Shown: positions 34,508-43,871, counted from the stretch's first letter. The stretch: 64,000 bases of DNA from HLUCCA09 sp965277275 (GCA_965277275.1 CBDICG010000002.1:1-64000), one strand, 5' to 3'. Made by a program: numbers and translations. Notes: generated by a model not told the origin, from the letters alone.

Positions 34508-35495
34508 CAAGCGCGGCGTCAATCAGCTCGAGCCCCGCGCCCGGGCGGGTCGCTCCCGTGCTCAGGACTCGGCGCCATGCCCGCGCGCCCGGACGCCCGG
34601 CAAACAATCCCAACATGTGGCGGGTGATCGAGTGCAGGCGCACGCCCGTGGCAAGTTGCGCGGCGATGTAGGGGCGCATCGCATCGACCGCTTCGACGGG
34701 ATCGGAGAGCGGCGGCACCGCTGCGAAGATGCGCTTGTCCGCCTCCAGCAGGATGTCTGCGGGGCGTTGGTAGGCCGCCCGCCCGATCATGACCCCGTCG
34801 AGCGCGATCCCATCCGGGCCGGGTGCGAGTTCGGCCAACGCGGCATCGAGGCTGTCGATCCCGCCGTTGATCGACACGTGGAGTTGGGGAAACGACCGCT
34901 TCATGGCGTGCACCAGCGGATAATCGAGGGGAGGAATATCCCGGTTTTCCTTGGGCGACAGCCCCTGCAGCCAGGCCTTGCGGGCATGGATCGTCACCCG
35001 CCGGGCACCCGCCCCGACCAATTGTTCGAGAAACGCGGGCAACGTTTCGGCAGGGTCTTGTTCGTCGACGCCCAGCCGACACTTCACCGTCACCGGGCGA
35101 TCGGTCGCCGCGATCATCTCTGCCACACATGCGGCCACGAGGCCCGGCTGCTCCATCAATACAGCGCCGAAACAGCCCGACTGCACCCTGTCCGACGGGC
35201 AACCGACATTGAGGTTGATCTCGTCATAGCCCTCGTCGGTGGCAAGCCGGGTCGCGGTTGCCAGCTCCTCGGGATCCGACCCGCCCAGTTGCAGGGCGAC
35301 GGGATGCTCCGCTGCGTCGAACTCCAGCAGATGCCGGGCCCCACCCCGAACCACGGCCGCGGACGTGACCATCTCCGTGTAGAGCAGCGTGTGACGCGAC
35401 AACGCCCTGTGCAACCGCCGGCAATGGCGATCGGTCCAGTCCATCATGGGGGCAACAGACAGTGTCGCTGCCGCGTTGGCCGCGGTGTTGGGCAT
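34473..35495 (-). CDS. dusA: tRNA-dihydrouridine synthase A
   Basis: FMN-dependent enzyme reducing uridine in the tRNA D-loop (positions 20/20a for DusA). The TIM-barrel has SVAPMMDWTDRHCRR at the N terminus, INLNVGCPSDRVQSGCFGAVLM with the catalytic Cys, VKCRLGVD, TIHARKAWLQGLSPKENR, and SINGGI, all DusA-type. 340 residues from the ATG at 35495. A longer in-frame extension upstream has no support. Backbone gene marking the left edge of the alginate block. Confidence 0.93.
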   Translation of the reverse strand: MPNTAANAAATLSVAPMMDWTDRHCRRLHRALSRHTLLYTEMVTSAAVVRGGARHLLEFDAAEHPVALQLGGSDPEELATATRLATDEGYDEINLNVGCPSDRVQSGCFGAVLMEQPGLVAACVAEMIAATDRPVTVKCRLGVDEQDPAETLPAFLEQLVGAGARRVTIHARKAWLQGLSPKENRDIPPLDYPLVHAMKRSFPQLHVSINGGIDSLDAALAELAPGPDGIALDGVMIGRAAYQRPADILLEADKRIFAAVPPLSDPVEAVDAMRPYIAAQLATGVRLHSITRHMLGLFAGRPGARAWRRVLSTGATRPGAGLELIDAALDEMALSRPDAA

Positions 35496-36103
35496 TCTTG
35501 GCTCTCCATTGGACCACGACCCAGATTTCGCGTCCATGTTGCACAAGTAGTGCACACGGATTGGGGTGGTCCAGCCCCCCCGAGAGTAAAGACCAGTAGA
35601 CGGCGGCGAAGGGGTGGGGCAGCGATCACAAACCCCAGCGCACCTCTGGATGCAGGCGGTAGTGGACCCGCAGGCATCCTTGAAAAGACGCTGATCCTCT
35701 GAGAGTCCGCTTGCGCATACCAATCGCTGACTTTTTTCATGCCGCAAACGGCTTTATGCTGTTCCCGATCGACCGACTGGCGTGCAATTCGACGCCATCG
35801 CCGGCAGCGCACCTTCGTGGTCTTGTCGGCCAATGCCGGTTCAGGGCCTGAAGTGACATATGCTTCGGGGCCCATGATGGAGTTTTGGCAAAGCAAAGCT
35901 GTTATTGGGTCAAGTCGATTCCAAACGGGCGAATATCCAGCTCACGCCTTTCAGATATTGCTCTGACGCAATACTCATTCAGGACACAAATCGCGTAGAT
36001 CGATCGGGCTGAAAGCCCGCCGAGGGGCCGAGTATCAGTTTGTCACACGAAGCAACGTGGCACGCCAGCACGACTGATCTCACTTTGAAACGTGGACTGG
36101 TGC
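35496..36103. other. Intergenic region at the left edge of the alginate locus
   Basis: About 600 bp, noticeably less GC-rich than the sequence to its left, especially 35880-36060. It lies between the starts of dusA and the ends of the minus-strand alginate arm. Short open frames on both strands have no recognisable domain. No direct repeat, tRNA or integrase trace was found. The drop in GC suggests an insertion junction. Confidence 0.45.
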
Positions 36104-37159
36104 TCAGTTTTTGGTTGAGAGATCCACCGAACGGCCGCTTCGGGAAGATAGCTCGATCGCGGCGATCACTTCCTGAGAAACCAAAGCTTCGTGTCCTGTG
36201 ACCATTGGCTTTCGGCCCGTCGCTACCGCGTCGATGAAGTCCTCGATTACGGCTTGATGCCATTCGTGCCTGCCCCCTGACAGAGGAGCAATAGCCTGGT
36301 CATTCCCCGTTTGGCCCGTCAGCTCGTGGCGGCCATCGCGCCAGTCGATTTCGAGGGCGTTCTTGTCGATCCGCAACGACGCGCGTTCAAAGTGGAGGCG
36401 GATCACCTCGGTCCGGTGGGGATACATGGCCGTGCTGGCGACGAAGGATCCCGCCGCACCGCAGGCGAACTTGAGGCCCGCGACGGCGAAGTCCTCGGCC
36501 TCCATCTGGTGCAGGAAGGTGGTGGCCGTCATCGCCTGAACGCTGGCAATGGGGCCGGTGAGACTGAGAGCGAGGTCGATGGAGTGGATGGCGTTTGTCA
36601 GCATTACGCCGCCGCCATCACGGGCATAGGTGCCTCGGCCAAGTTCATCGTAGTAGGATTGATCGCGCCACAGCGGCACTTCGATTTCGACGAGACCGAG
36701 CTTCCCCAGATCTCCGTCGGCCACAAGGCGCGCCGCCGCAATCGAAGATGCCCGCATTCGGTGCTGAAAAAGGACACCGAGCGCAACCCCCGCATGCTTG
36801 CATATCTCGACGACCTCTTGCGCTTCTTCGATGCTCCGCCCGACCGGTTTTTCCAATAGAATGTGCTTTCCTGCTTTTACCAGAACTTCGATCACCTCAT
36901 GGCGAATGCTGGGCGGCGTCGCAACGATTGCAAGGTGAATGTTCGGGTTCGCTGCCACGGCCTCCAGATCAGATGTAAGCTCAGGCCGGTTGCCTGCATA
37001 TTGCGCGGCAAGCGGGAGGGCGCGGACGGGATGTCGCGAGACGATCGCCCTGAGACGCGCCGTGTCTTGCAACGCTGACAGGGCGGCGACATGGGTCTTC
37101 GCAATCATGCCAGCGCCGATCAGGGCAACGTCGAACGGGTCTTCATCGGACTTGCCCAT
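36104..37159 (-). CDS. Gfo/Idh/MocA family oxidoreductase
   Basis: 351-residue NAD(P)-dependent sugar dehydrogenase-like protein. The Rossmann motif VALIGAGMIAKTHVAAL is at the N terminus, and ILLEKPVGRSIEEA contains the family EKP motif. The C-terminal alpha/beta domain has ...HSIDLALSLTG. The ATG at 37159 overlaps the ManD gene stop (TGATG). It is the last gene of the minus-strand alginate arm. A substrate such as a uronate or mannonate derivative is inferred from context only. Confidence 0.82.
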   Translation of the reverse strand: MGKSDEDPFDVALIGAGMIAKTHVAALSALQDTARLRAIVSRHPVRALPLAAQYAGNRPELTSDLEAVAANPNIHLAIVATPPSIRHEVIEVLVKAGKHILLEKPVGRSIEEAQEVVEICKHAGVALGVLFQHRMRASSIAAARLVADGDLGKLGLVEIEVPLWRDQSYYDELGRGTYARDGGGVMLTNAIHSIDLALSLTGPIASVQAMTATTFLHQMEAEDFAVAGLKFACGAAGSFVASTAMYPHRTEVIRLHFERASLRIDKNALEIDWRDGRHELTGQTGNDQAIAPLSGGRHEWHQAVIEDFIDAVATGRKPMVTGHEALVSQEVIAAIELSSRSGRSVDLSTKN

Positions 37160-38385
37160 CAGTAGTTCCAAAGGGTTCCATCTTCGAGCCTGACAACCGG
37201 ATGGCTGCCGGGCTTGTATTCGTACTTCGCGGCTTCGCGTTCGTCGAAATCAATTCCTAGACCCGGCGCGTCACTCACATGGACCATGCCCCTGTGCATG
37301 ACATGGTCTGAAGGGAACAACGCGTCGCATTCGGCCGTGCCGAGAACAAGGTATTCCTGAATGCCAAAGTTGGGCGCCCATGCGTTCAGATGGTATTGCG
37401 CCGCCATCGAGATGGGTGAATGGCTGGGTGCGCCATGAAAGCCGGTGCGCACGTTGTGCAAACCGGCCAGATCGACAATGCGTTTCACATGGGTAATCCC
37501 ACCCGCATACGTCACAGCGACGCGGATGAAGTCTATGAACTCATTCTCGATCAGCTTGTTGCAATCCCAAATCGAATTGAAAACCTCGCCAATGGCGATG
37601 GGGGTCGTCGAATGCTGGCGGATAAGGCGCAGCGCGTTTTGATCTTCTGCGGGTGTCGGGTCTTCGAGCCAGTAAAGGCCGGCAGGCTCGACCGCCTTGG
37701 CAAACTCCGCTGCCTCACGCGGCAACAGGCGGTGGTGGACATCGTGCAGGAGTATGAGATCCGGTCCGAACTTGTCACGAATATCGGCCAGCGCACCCGG
37801 CATGAAGCGCATGTATCGTTCGGTGTCCCAGATTTCTGTCTTCGGGACGATGCCGCTGAAGTCGGTGATGAAATCGCCCTTGCCGCCTTTTTCATCGGGT
37901 ACCGCATAGCTGGCCGTTGGCATGCCGGGGATGCCGCATTGCACACGAACAGCCTTGTACCCCTGTTCGACATAGGCAGAAATACTGTCCATCAGGTCGG
38001 GCAGGTCGGCGCCTGTCGCATGGGCGTAGACCATCGCGCCCTCGCGGCTCTTGCCCCCGAAAAGCTGATAGAGCGGCATGTTCGCCAGCTTGCCCTTGAT
38101 ATCCCACAGCGCCATGTCGATCGCCCCAAAGGCGGCCATCGCGATGGGGCCACGCCGGAAGTAGGCACCGCGATAAAAGAACTGCCAGATGTCCTCGGAG
38201 TTTCGCGGGTCCATGCCAATCAGGTTCGGTATCAGGTAGTCCTGAAGGTAGGCGGCGGGCAGCGTTTCACGATTGTTCAACGTCGCATCGCCAAGGCCGT
38301 AGACCCCCGCGTCGGTCATGATCTTGAGCGTGACGTAGTTCTTGCCCGGTCCGCCGACAAACACCTTTGCATCGGCGATCTTCAT
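37159..38385 (-). CDS. manD: Mannonate dehydratase, enolase-superfamily ManD/RspA type
   Basis: Dehydrates D-mannonate (or D-gluconate in some members) to 2-keto-3-deoxygluconate. 408 residues with the ManD active-site pattern: RVQCGIPG and a following Tyr in ASYAVP, metal ligands in LLHDVHHRLLP, YWLEDPTP and IAIGEVFNSIWD, then GFHGAPSHSP and LNAWAPNFGIQEY. The product enters KdgK metabolism encoded in the other arm. Some ManD-family proteins have little or no dehydratase activity, so the catalytic assignment is family-based. A second, unrelated mannonate dehydratase (UxuA) is encoded at 54591. Confidence 0.85.
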   Translation of the reverse strand: MKIADAKVFVGGPGKNYVTLKIMTDAGVYGLGDATLNNRETLPAAYLQDYLIPNLIGMDPRNSEDIWQFFYRGAYFRRGPIAMAAFGAIDMALWDIKGKLANMPLYQLFGGKSREGAMVYAHATGADLPDLMDSISAYVEQGYKAVRVQCGIPGMPTASYAVPDEKGGKGDFITDFSGIVPKTEIWDTERYMRFMPGALADIRDKFGPDLILLHDVHHRLLPREAAEFAKAVEPAGLYWLEDPTPAEDQNALRLIRQHSTTPIAIGEVFNSIWDCNKLIENEFIDFIRVAVTYAGGITHVKRIVDLAGLHNVRTGFHGAPSHSPISMAAQYHLNAWAPNFGIQEYLVLGTAECDALFPSDHVMHRGMVHVSDAPGLGIDFDEREAAKYEYKPGSHPVVRLEDGTLWNY

Positions 38386-38389
38386 GGCC

Positions 38390-38857
38390 TCAGTCCTTCT
38401 GCTTGGGTGTGAGCGGGCGGATCATCTGGAAACGTTCGGGCGTTTCACGTTGGACGATGAAGCCGTGACGCGTGTAGAAATCGAAAGCCGGATTGTTGGT
38501 CAGCACGTTCAGCTTGATCGGCTGTCCAAGGCGGTTCGCGCGGTCGATCACTTCGCCCAGAACCCATGCTCCGACCCCGCGATTGCGCGCATCCGGCGCA
38601 ATGTAGAGACGGGTCAGACAAAGGGCATCATGTGTTTGTTTCGTCGCAAGGCAGCCTTCGGGCTGGCCGTTCCATTCAACCATCTCGTGGTTTGCAATAT
38701 CGAGCGTTTCCAGTGTGTTGGCGGGGCGCCACTGCCCCCACAGCGCGGTCGCATAATCCTTCATGCAGACCTCCTCCAACCACAGCACGCGCGTCCCGTC
38801 GTTGGGAACGGCTTTGCGCAGCCGCAGGGTTTCACCGGGGTCACGGGGCGGGCGCAT
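38390..38857 (-). CDS. GNAT-family N-acetyltransferase
   Basis: 155-residue acyl-CoA-dependent acetyltransferase. The acetyl-CoA loop is YIAPDARNRGVGAWVLGEVI (R/Q-x-x-G-x-G/A) and the C-terminal NNPAFDFYTRHGFIVQRETPERFQMIR is typical. The start at 38857 (MRPPRDPGETLRLRKA) overlaps the end of the upstream dehydrogenase gene by 17 bp, so it is translated as part of the alginate operon. GNAT genes are unusual in alginate loci; whether it modifies a sugar, an amine or a protein is unknown. Confidence 0.78.
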   Translation of the reverse strand: MRPPRDPGETLRLRKAVPNDGTRVLWLEEVCMKDYATALWGQWRPANTLETLDIANHEMVEWNGQPEGCLATKQTHDALCLTRLYIAPDARNRGVGAWVLGEVIDRANRLGQPIKLNVLTNNPAFDFYTRHGFIVQRETPERFQMIRPLTPKQKD

Positions 38858-39971
38858 CAGCCCAACCCTGAGCATTGCGTATGATATCAATGATCTGTTG
38901 ATACTGCGCCCCTTGAGCGAATGTCGGGTAGGGGCGGACATCCTCGCCACGCATATCGCGGATGAAGTGGTCGGCGAGGACATGCCAGCACTGCTCTGTT
39001 TCTCCCAGACCTTCCGGAACTGTGCCCGCAAGATCCGCAGGCGTAGGCTGTTCGACCCATTCTGACCCGTCATGCAACAAGAGCGGGCCGGACCCGTAGT
39101 GCCCCTTGAGGTAGATCGCGCCCTCGGTGCCATAAATCACGATGTGATCGTCATGGAGCCGGGGCACCAGCCCGCCGTGTTTGAACAGGACTGAAACCGG
39201 CTTTGACGCCAGTGGACTGCCAAGCCGCGCCATAACGGTGTAGGACCACTCCACGTTGCTGATCCCCCATTCAAGCGCGGGATCGTCGAGATCATCGGGG
39301 ATGAACGCGCGGCGTTTGGTGAAGTCGTGAACGCCCGCCACCTTGGGTGCCCGTCCCAGATCATCCCGCACGTCGCCGGCAAATTGAAGGATTTCGCCAC
39401 CGGTCAACGCCTGTGCGATGGCCAGTGAATGGGTGAAATTGTTGTTGAGCCGCCCGCCGCCATCCTCGGCCCGATGCGACCAGCCGAAAGGAATGCCGCG
39501 TTCGAGGTTGAAATGAGAGATGCTTTCGATCTCGGTTGGTTCCCCAATCGCCCCCTCGGCGATCAGCCGCTGGGCGTGCTGGACGCTGGGCGTGTATTGA
39601 AAGCTGGCCGCGTAGGCTGTCTTGACGCTTGCCGATTGTGCAAGGCCATGGAGTTCGATCGCGGTGTCGCCGGACGTGGTCATCGGTTTGTCGCAGAACA
39701 CATGACATCCCGCTGTGATGGCCTGCTTGATCTGGTCGTAATGCGCGCCCCCCGGTGTGGCGATGGAGACGATGTCCGACGTCAATTCGGCCAAGGCCGC
39801 CGCCCAATCGGTACCGGCATAAGGAATTTCCAGTTTTGCTGCCACATCGCGGACCACGTGATCTGTGCGCCCGACGATGCCGACGACCTCCGTGCCCGCG
39901 GCACGAAAGGCGGCCGTATGGCCCTTGCCTGCGAAACCGGTGCCCGCAACCAATGTCTTGAGCTTGGTCAA
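38841..39971 (-). CDS. Gfo/Idh/MocA family oxidoreductase
   Basis: 376-residue NAD(P)-dependent dehydrogenase-like protein, only distantly similar to the other one in this arm. The N-terminal Rossmann motif is TLVAGTGFAGKGHTAAF; HVFCDKPMTTSGD holds the catalytic-lysine motif (DKP for EKP). The C-terminal domain carries WSHRAEDGGGRLNNNFTHSL, resembling the GGGxLxDxGxH substrate-site motif with Asn for Asp. It overlaps kduD (stop of kduD at 39968) by four bases. Substrate unknown; sugar-acid or disaccharide oxidation is plausible. Confidence 0.82.
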   Translation of the reverse strand: MTKLKTLVAGTGFAGKGHTAAFRAAGTEVVGIVGRTDHVVRDVAAKLEIPYAGTDWAAALAELTSDIVSIATPGGAHYDQIKQAITAGCHVFCDKPMTTSGDTAIELHGLAQSASVKTAYAASFQYTPSVQHAQRLIAEGAIGEPTEIESISHFNLERGIPFGWSHRAEDGGGRLNNNFTHSLAIAQALTGGEILQFAGDVRDDLGRAPKVAGVHDFTKRRAFIPDDLDDPALEWGISNVEWSYTVMARLGSPLASKPVSVLFKHGGLVPRLHDDHIVIYGTEGAIYLKGHYGSGPLLLHDGSEWVEQPTPADLAGTVPEGLGETEQCWHVLADHFIRDMRGEDVRPYPTFAQGAQYQQIIDIIRNAQGWADAPAP

Positions 39972-40723
39972 CGGCCCAACCAGCCTCCGTCAACAGGCAG
40001 GGTGATGCCCGTCACATAGCGCGCGGCCGGGGACGCAAGATAAGTGACTGCGCCTGCGATATCTTCTGGCTCGGCCCAGCGTCCCAGCGGGATCCGATCG
40101 AGGATCGCCTTGTTGCGTTCGGGGTCGTTGCGCAGGTCTGTCGTGTTGTTGCTGACGACATAACCGGGGGCCACGGAGTTGACGGTGATGCCCATGGAGG
40201 ACCATTCGTTCGACAGGATCTTCGTCAGCCCCGCAACACCGCTTTTCGAGGCCGTATAGGACGGCACGCGGATGCCGCCCTGAAATGAGAGAAGCGAGGC
40301 GATGTTGATGATGCTGCCACCCTGCCCCGCCGCTACCCGCGACTTGGCAAAGGCCTGGCTCAGGAAGAAGACGACCTTGAGGTTGATATCCATCACGGCG
40401 TCCCAGTCCGCCTCTGAAAACTCGAGGCTGTCCTCGCGGCGGATGATGCCTGCATTGTTGACCAGGGTGTCGATCGGGCCGAACCGGTCTTCGGCCTGCG
40501 CGAATGCCGCTTGCGCGCCGGCAACCGTTCCCAAGTCGGCCTTCAGCGCGTCGGCTTCGCCGCCCGCTCCCGCAATCTTGGCCAAGGTGCCTTCCATGGA
40601 CGAGCGCCCGACGGCGATCGCATGCGCGCCCGCTGCAGCCAGATCGACCGCGATCGCCTGACCGATACCCGTATTGGCCCCCGTCACGAAGGCGCGGGTG
40701 CCGTTCAGGGAAAAGCGGCTCAT
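39968..40723 (-). CDS. kduD: 2-dehydro-3-deoxy-D-gluconate 5-dehydrogenase
   Basis: Short-chain dehydrogenase (251 residues) that reduces 3-deoxy-D-glycero-2,5-hexodiulosonate to 2-keto-3-deoxygluconate. It has TGANTGIGQAIAVDLA for the dinucleotide, NNAGII, and the catalytic Ser-Tyr-Lys set (IASLLSFQGG ... YTASKSG). KduD-specific character comes from RRED after NNAGII and from the adjacent kduI gene, overlapping by four bases at 40720-40723. Works downstream of KduI in uronate degradation. Confidence 0.9.
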   Translation of the reverse strand: MSRFSLNGTRAFVTGANTGIGQAIAVDLAAAGAHAIAVGRSSMEGTLAKIAGAGGEADALKADLGTVAGAQAAFAQAEDRFGPIDTLVNNAGIIRREDSLEFSEADWDAVMDINLKVVFFLSQAFAKSRVAAGQGGSIINIASLLSFQGGIRVPSYTASKSGVAGLTKILSNEWSSMGITVNSVAPGYVVSNNTTDLRNDPERNKAILDRIPLGRWAEPEDIAGAVTYLASPAARYVTGITLPVDGGWLGR

Positions 40724-41547
40724 CGCAGCTCCTCCATGGCGACCATATCAACATCCGTGTAATCCACGTTGTCGCCCGCCATCGCCCAGATGAAACTGTA
40801 GGACGAGATGCCTGCCCCGCAGTGGATCGACCATGGCGGCGACAGCACCGCCTGTTCGTTGCGCAGGATTAGATGGCGGGTTTCGTCGGGTTCGCCCATC
40901 AGGTGGACGATGTTCTGACCTTCATCCAGATCGAGGTAGAGGTAGGCCTCGGAGCGGCGTTCATGGTAATGGGCCGGCATCGTGTTCCAGACCGAGCCAT
41001 TGCCCAGCTTGGTCATGCCCATGACGATCTGGCAACTTTCCATAACGGCGGGATGCACGAACTGGTAGATGACCCGTTCGTTGCTGGTGTCGCGGTCGCC
41101 CAAGGGCACCTGGGCCGCATCCTCGATCGTCACCAGACGCGCCGGAATCTCACGATGGGCGGGGGCCGAGATGATGTAGAAATGTGCGTCCGCCCCGCTT
41201 ACGGTCACGGCGCCCGATCCCATGCCCAGATATAGCATGTCACAACGGCCCAACTCGTAAGTCTCGCCCGCAGCCTCAACGGTGCCGGACGTGCCGAGGT
41301 TCACCAGAACCGCCTCGCGCCGGTCAAGCCAGGACGGCGTGCCGGTCTGATCGACGTTGTCGATTGTCAACGGGCCGCTCTTGGGCGTGGCTCCACCGAC
41401 GATCATGCGATCATACTGCGAATAAGTCAGGCAGACTTCGTCATCCGACCAAAGAGTGTCGATCAGGAATTCATTGCGCAATTCGGTCGTGTCGAAGGTC
41501 TTTGCATGGCGCGGGTCAATGGCGCGGCGCAGGTCGGTATTAAGCAT
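40720..41547 (-). CDS. kduI: 5-keto-4-deoxyuronate isomerase
   Basis: Zinc cupin-like isomerase (275 residues) converting 4-deoxy-L-erythro-5-hexoseulose uronate (DEH) to the diketo intermediate used by KduD. The N terminus DLRRAIDPRHAKTFDTTELRNEFLID is diagnostic. The metal-site segment is MPAHYHERRSEAYLYLDL, and PPWSIHCGAGISSYSFIWAM follows. The ATG at 41547 is preferred over an upstream in-frame start, giving the usual length. Gene order MATE-kduI-kduD. Confidence 0.93.
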   Translation of the reverse strand: MLNTDLRRAIDPRHAKTFDTTELRNEFLIDTLWSDDEVCLTYSQYDRMIVGGATPKSGPLTIDNVDQTGTPSWLDRREAVLVNLGTSGTVEAAGETYELGRCDMLYLGMGSGAVTVSGADAHFYIISAPAHREIPARLVTIEDAAQVPLGDRDTSNERVIYQFVHPAVMESCQIVMGMTKLGNGSVWNTMPAHYHERRSEAYLYLDLDEGQNIVHLMGEPDETRHLILRNEQAVLSPPWSIHCGAGISSYSFIWAMAGDNVDYTDVDMVAMEELR

Positions 41548-41580
41548 CTCTTTTCCTTCTGTGATGGTATGATGCGGCAC

Positions 41581-42954
41581 TCAGGCCGCTACGTTCGACC
41601 GTTTCCAGTCCCCGCGCCAAAGGCGGCGGTGGAAAGCGGGGAATTTCAGGACTTCCTCCCAAAGGAAAAGCGAAAGAATCCAGAAGGCGGAAAGATCAAA
41701 GTAAAAGACGAACAGGGCGGTCGCCGGCACGCGGAACGCCCATTGCGCCCAGATGAAGATATGCATGACATAAACCGTATCCCCCGATGCGCGCAGCGTG
41801 TTGCCGCAGATCGCATTCGTGGCGCGAGGAAACTGGATGATCAGCAGGATCGGCAGGAACCCGAAAAGGATCGCGCGGGTTTCCGTTTCAAGATTGGGGT
41901 AGATCCAATCGAGCGACAGGCACATGGCCAGAAAGATCATGGAAACGATCCCAGCCGCGACGAAGGCCCCTATCCAGGCGCGCGACAAGAACCGGTCCAG
42001 CACGGCTTCGGGCGTGCGCTTGCCCAGCAGCTGGGCCACCAGGATACCCGTGGCCTGGGTCCATTGCATTGCGACCTGACCTGCCAGCAGGTTCCACGGG
42101 GCAATCAGGGTCATCGCCGCGAACCCGTTCAGGGACATGTTCGCGTAGATAAGTGAACAGACCTGGGTCGAAAGCGTCGCGCTGACGAAGGTTGCCGCGA
42201 TCGGCAGCGCAAACCTGATGTGCCGTTTGACGGTGGGCAGGAAGGTGCCATGATGCCAGCCCGCAACGCGGCGCAGGTGGCCGTTGGTGCGCAGCAATAG
42301 AATGCTCCAGAACGCGGTCTGGACCGTGATCGCGATGGCGCTGCCCAACGCAGCACCGGCGACCCCGAGCGCGGGAAGCCCCCAGTACCCGTGGATCAAG
42401 ACAATACTGCTTGCGATGTTGATCGGCACCGACAACAGGTAGCCATAGAGCGGCAGCTTGCTGCGGCTGCAGCCGTTGAAAAAGCTGGCGATACACTGGC
42501 CGATCGCTTCGCCAAGTATGACGATGGTGAAAATGGATAGGTAGGTCCGCGCCTGATCCGCAATCTCAGCCGAGGGCGCCAACGCATCGATCAGAGTGCC
42601 GCCCCAGATATGGATGAGTGCAACGCCGATCACACCGATGCCCGAACTGACAGCCAGGCCGGACGCCAGCACTGATTTCAGGAATACTGGATCACCTCCC
42701 CCAAACGCCTGCGCTGTGCGGATTTGCATGGCATGGGAAAAGGCGAAGATGACACCAAGTACGATGCCGCCAAGCGCGGCGGCAAGACCCATCGCGGCAA
42801 GCGCGCCTTCGCCCAAGGACGACAGCAGGAACCCGTCGATCACAACCGTTCCGTGAAGAAAGATCGCCTTGAGCGTCATCGGCCAGGCGAGCGAAAACAC
42901 GTGCCCAGCCCCCGGTGCGGGCATTGACGCATTGTGCTCGGAAAGTGCGGACAT
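41581..42954 (-). CDS. MATE family transporter
   Basis: 457-residue inner-membrane protein with twelve hydrophobic segments and duplicated MatE domains (VFSLAWPMTLKAIFLHG at the start; RHIRFALPIAATFVSATLS at the second half). MATE proteins export cations or drugs using Na+ or H+. Its place between the GntR regulator and kduI, 34 bp upstream of the kduI start, suggests it exports a compound arising during oligoalginate breakdown, or is a passenger gene. No substrate clue is visible. Confidence 0.85.
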   Translation of the reverse strand: MSALSEHNASMPAPGAGHVFSLAWPMTLKAIFLHGTVVIDGFLLSSLGEGALAAMGLAAALGGIVLGVIFAFSHAMQIRTAQAFGGGDPVFLKSVLASGLAVSSGIGVIGVALIHIWGGTLIDALAPSAEIADQARTYLSIFTIVILGEAIGQCIASFFNGCSRSKLPLYGYLLSVPINIASSIVLIHGYWGLPALGVAGAALGSAIAITVQTAFWSILLLRTNGHLRRVAGWHHGTFLPTVKRHIRFALPIAATFVSATLSTQVCSLIYANMSLNGFAAMTLIAPWNLLAGQVAMQWTQATGILVAQLLGKRTPEAVLDRFLSRAWIGAFVAAGIVSMIFLAMCLSLDWIYPNLETETRAILFGFLPILLIIQFPRATNAICGNTLRASGDTVYVMHIFIWAQWAFRVPATALFVFYFDLSAFWILSLFLWEEVLKFPAFHRRLWRGDWKRSNVAA

Positions 42955-43020
42955 GGATTGCTTTCGTCTCAAGCAAAGCGCAGCAAGCTGTCCGCGTCAT
43001 CGCCAACAGCCCGCCCCGCG

Positions 43021-43713
43021 TCAGCCGACGGGGCGCTCAAAGTAATTGGCATTCGTGGCGGTGATCCGCTCGATGGTGTCATCAAGTCGCGACAGATGAA
43101 TCATCCCGGCGGCAACGGCTGTTTCAGCGTCATGTGATTTCACGGCGTCCGCAATGGCACGATGATCGGCGACAAGATCTGGCATTCTTTGTTCCTTCGA
43201 CAGCCCCAACAGACAGAGGCGATCGACCTTGCCCTTTTCCTCGAGGATCACGTCGTAGGCATAGGAAACGCCGCCGATCTCGCAGAGCACCTTGTGAAAC
43301 TCGTAGTCGAGCTTGCCGAACGCTTCGACGTCCTGCGCGGCAACAACGGCCTCCTGTTTTTCAAGCGCGTCGTCCAGTTCCTTTGCTCCGGCCGCATCGC
43401 ACACGGATGCCGCGCGCAAAAGCACCTCTTTCTCAATGGCCGCGCGCACGAACCGCGCCTTTTCGATTTCCCGCCTCGAGAACCGGCGCACTTCGGTGGC
43501 GCGTTGGGGACGGATCAACAGAAGATCGAGGTTCGCCAAACGGCTGAACGCATCACGCACAGGTTGGCGCGACACCCCGAATTGGGCTGCGATCTCGGCT
43601 TCGGAAATGCGGTCACCAGGTTTCAGCTGCAGCGAGGAAATCTGTTCGTGCAGGTAGTCAAAAATGTCGTCCACTGCCGTTCGTCGTTCAGAAAATGCAG
43701 GTGCATTGGGCAT
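43021..43713 (-). CDS. GntR/FadR-family transcriptional regulator of the alginate locus
   Basis: 230-residue repressor-type regulator. The winged helix-turn-helix (about 13-80) has LKPGDRISEAEIAAQFGVSRQPVRDAFSRL, and the all-helical FCD effector domain (about 90-220) has the metal-site pattern DYEFHKVLCE ... DHRAIADAV ... HLSRLDD. FCD regulators commonly sense sugar acids or carboxylates; KDG or DEH would be logical inducers here. It is divergent from the ABC operon and first gene of the minus arm, with candidate operators in the shared promoter region, so autoregulation is likely. Confidence 0.88.
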   Translation of the reverse strand: MPNAPAFSERRTAVDDIFDYLHEQISSLQLKPGDRISEAEIAAQFGVSRQPVRDAFSRLANLDLLLIRPQRATEVRRFSRREIEKARFVRAAIEKEVLLRAASVCDAAGAKELDDALEKQEAVVAAQDVEAFGKLDYEFHKVLCEIGGVSYAYDVILEEKGKVDRLCLLGLSKEQRMPDLVADHRAIADAVKSHDAETAVAAGMIHLSRLDDTIERITATNANYFERPVG

Positions 43714-43767
43714 ATTGGCACTCCTTTGAGCTGGAACGTTGGTCCCATCTTACAGACTTCCAACCGA

Positions 43768-43811
43768 CATACCAGACTAGTATTCCAGTTTAATGACTAG
43801 TATACCAGTTT
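43768..43811. promoter_or_regulatory. Candidate tandem GntR operators in the divergent alginate promoter
   Basis: A 17-bp direct repeat with one mismatch occupies 43775-43791 and 43795-43811, spaced two helical turns apart (20 bp). Each contains a near-palindromic core, TAGTATTCCA and TAGTATACCA, resembling the TGGTATACCA sites of UxuR/FadR-type regulators. A third half-site (CATACCAG) lies at 43768-43775. They sit between the regulator gene and the importer operon, ideally placed to control both arms. Confidence 0.6.
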
Positions 43812-43871
43812 GGGAAGTTGATTCGATCTGGACGTTGGATCGAGGGCCAGCAACACCAAAGGGAGGGCGCA

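Noticed and set aside
35444..35966. Possible transposase remnant between dusA and the alginate arm
   Set aside because: A short WRRIA-like peptide recalls IS5-type C termini, but no further blocks, ends or frame continuity support it.
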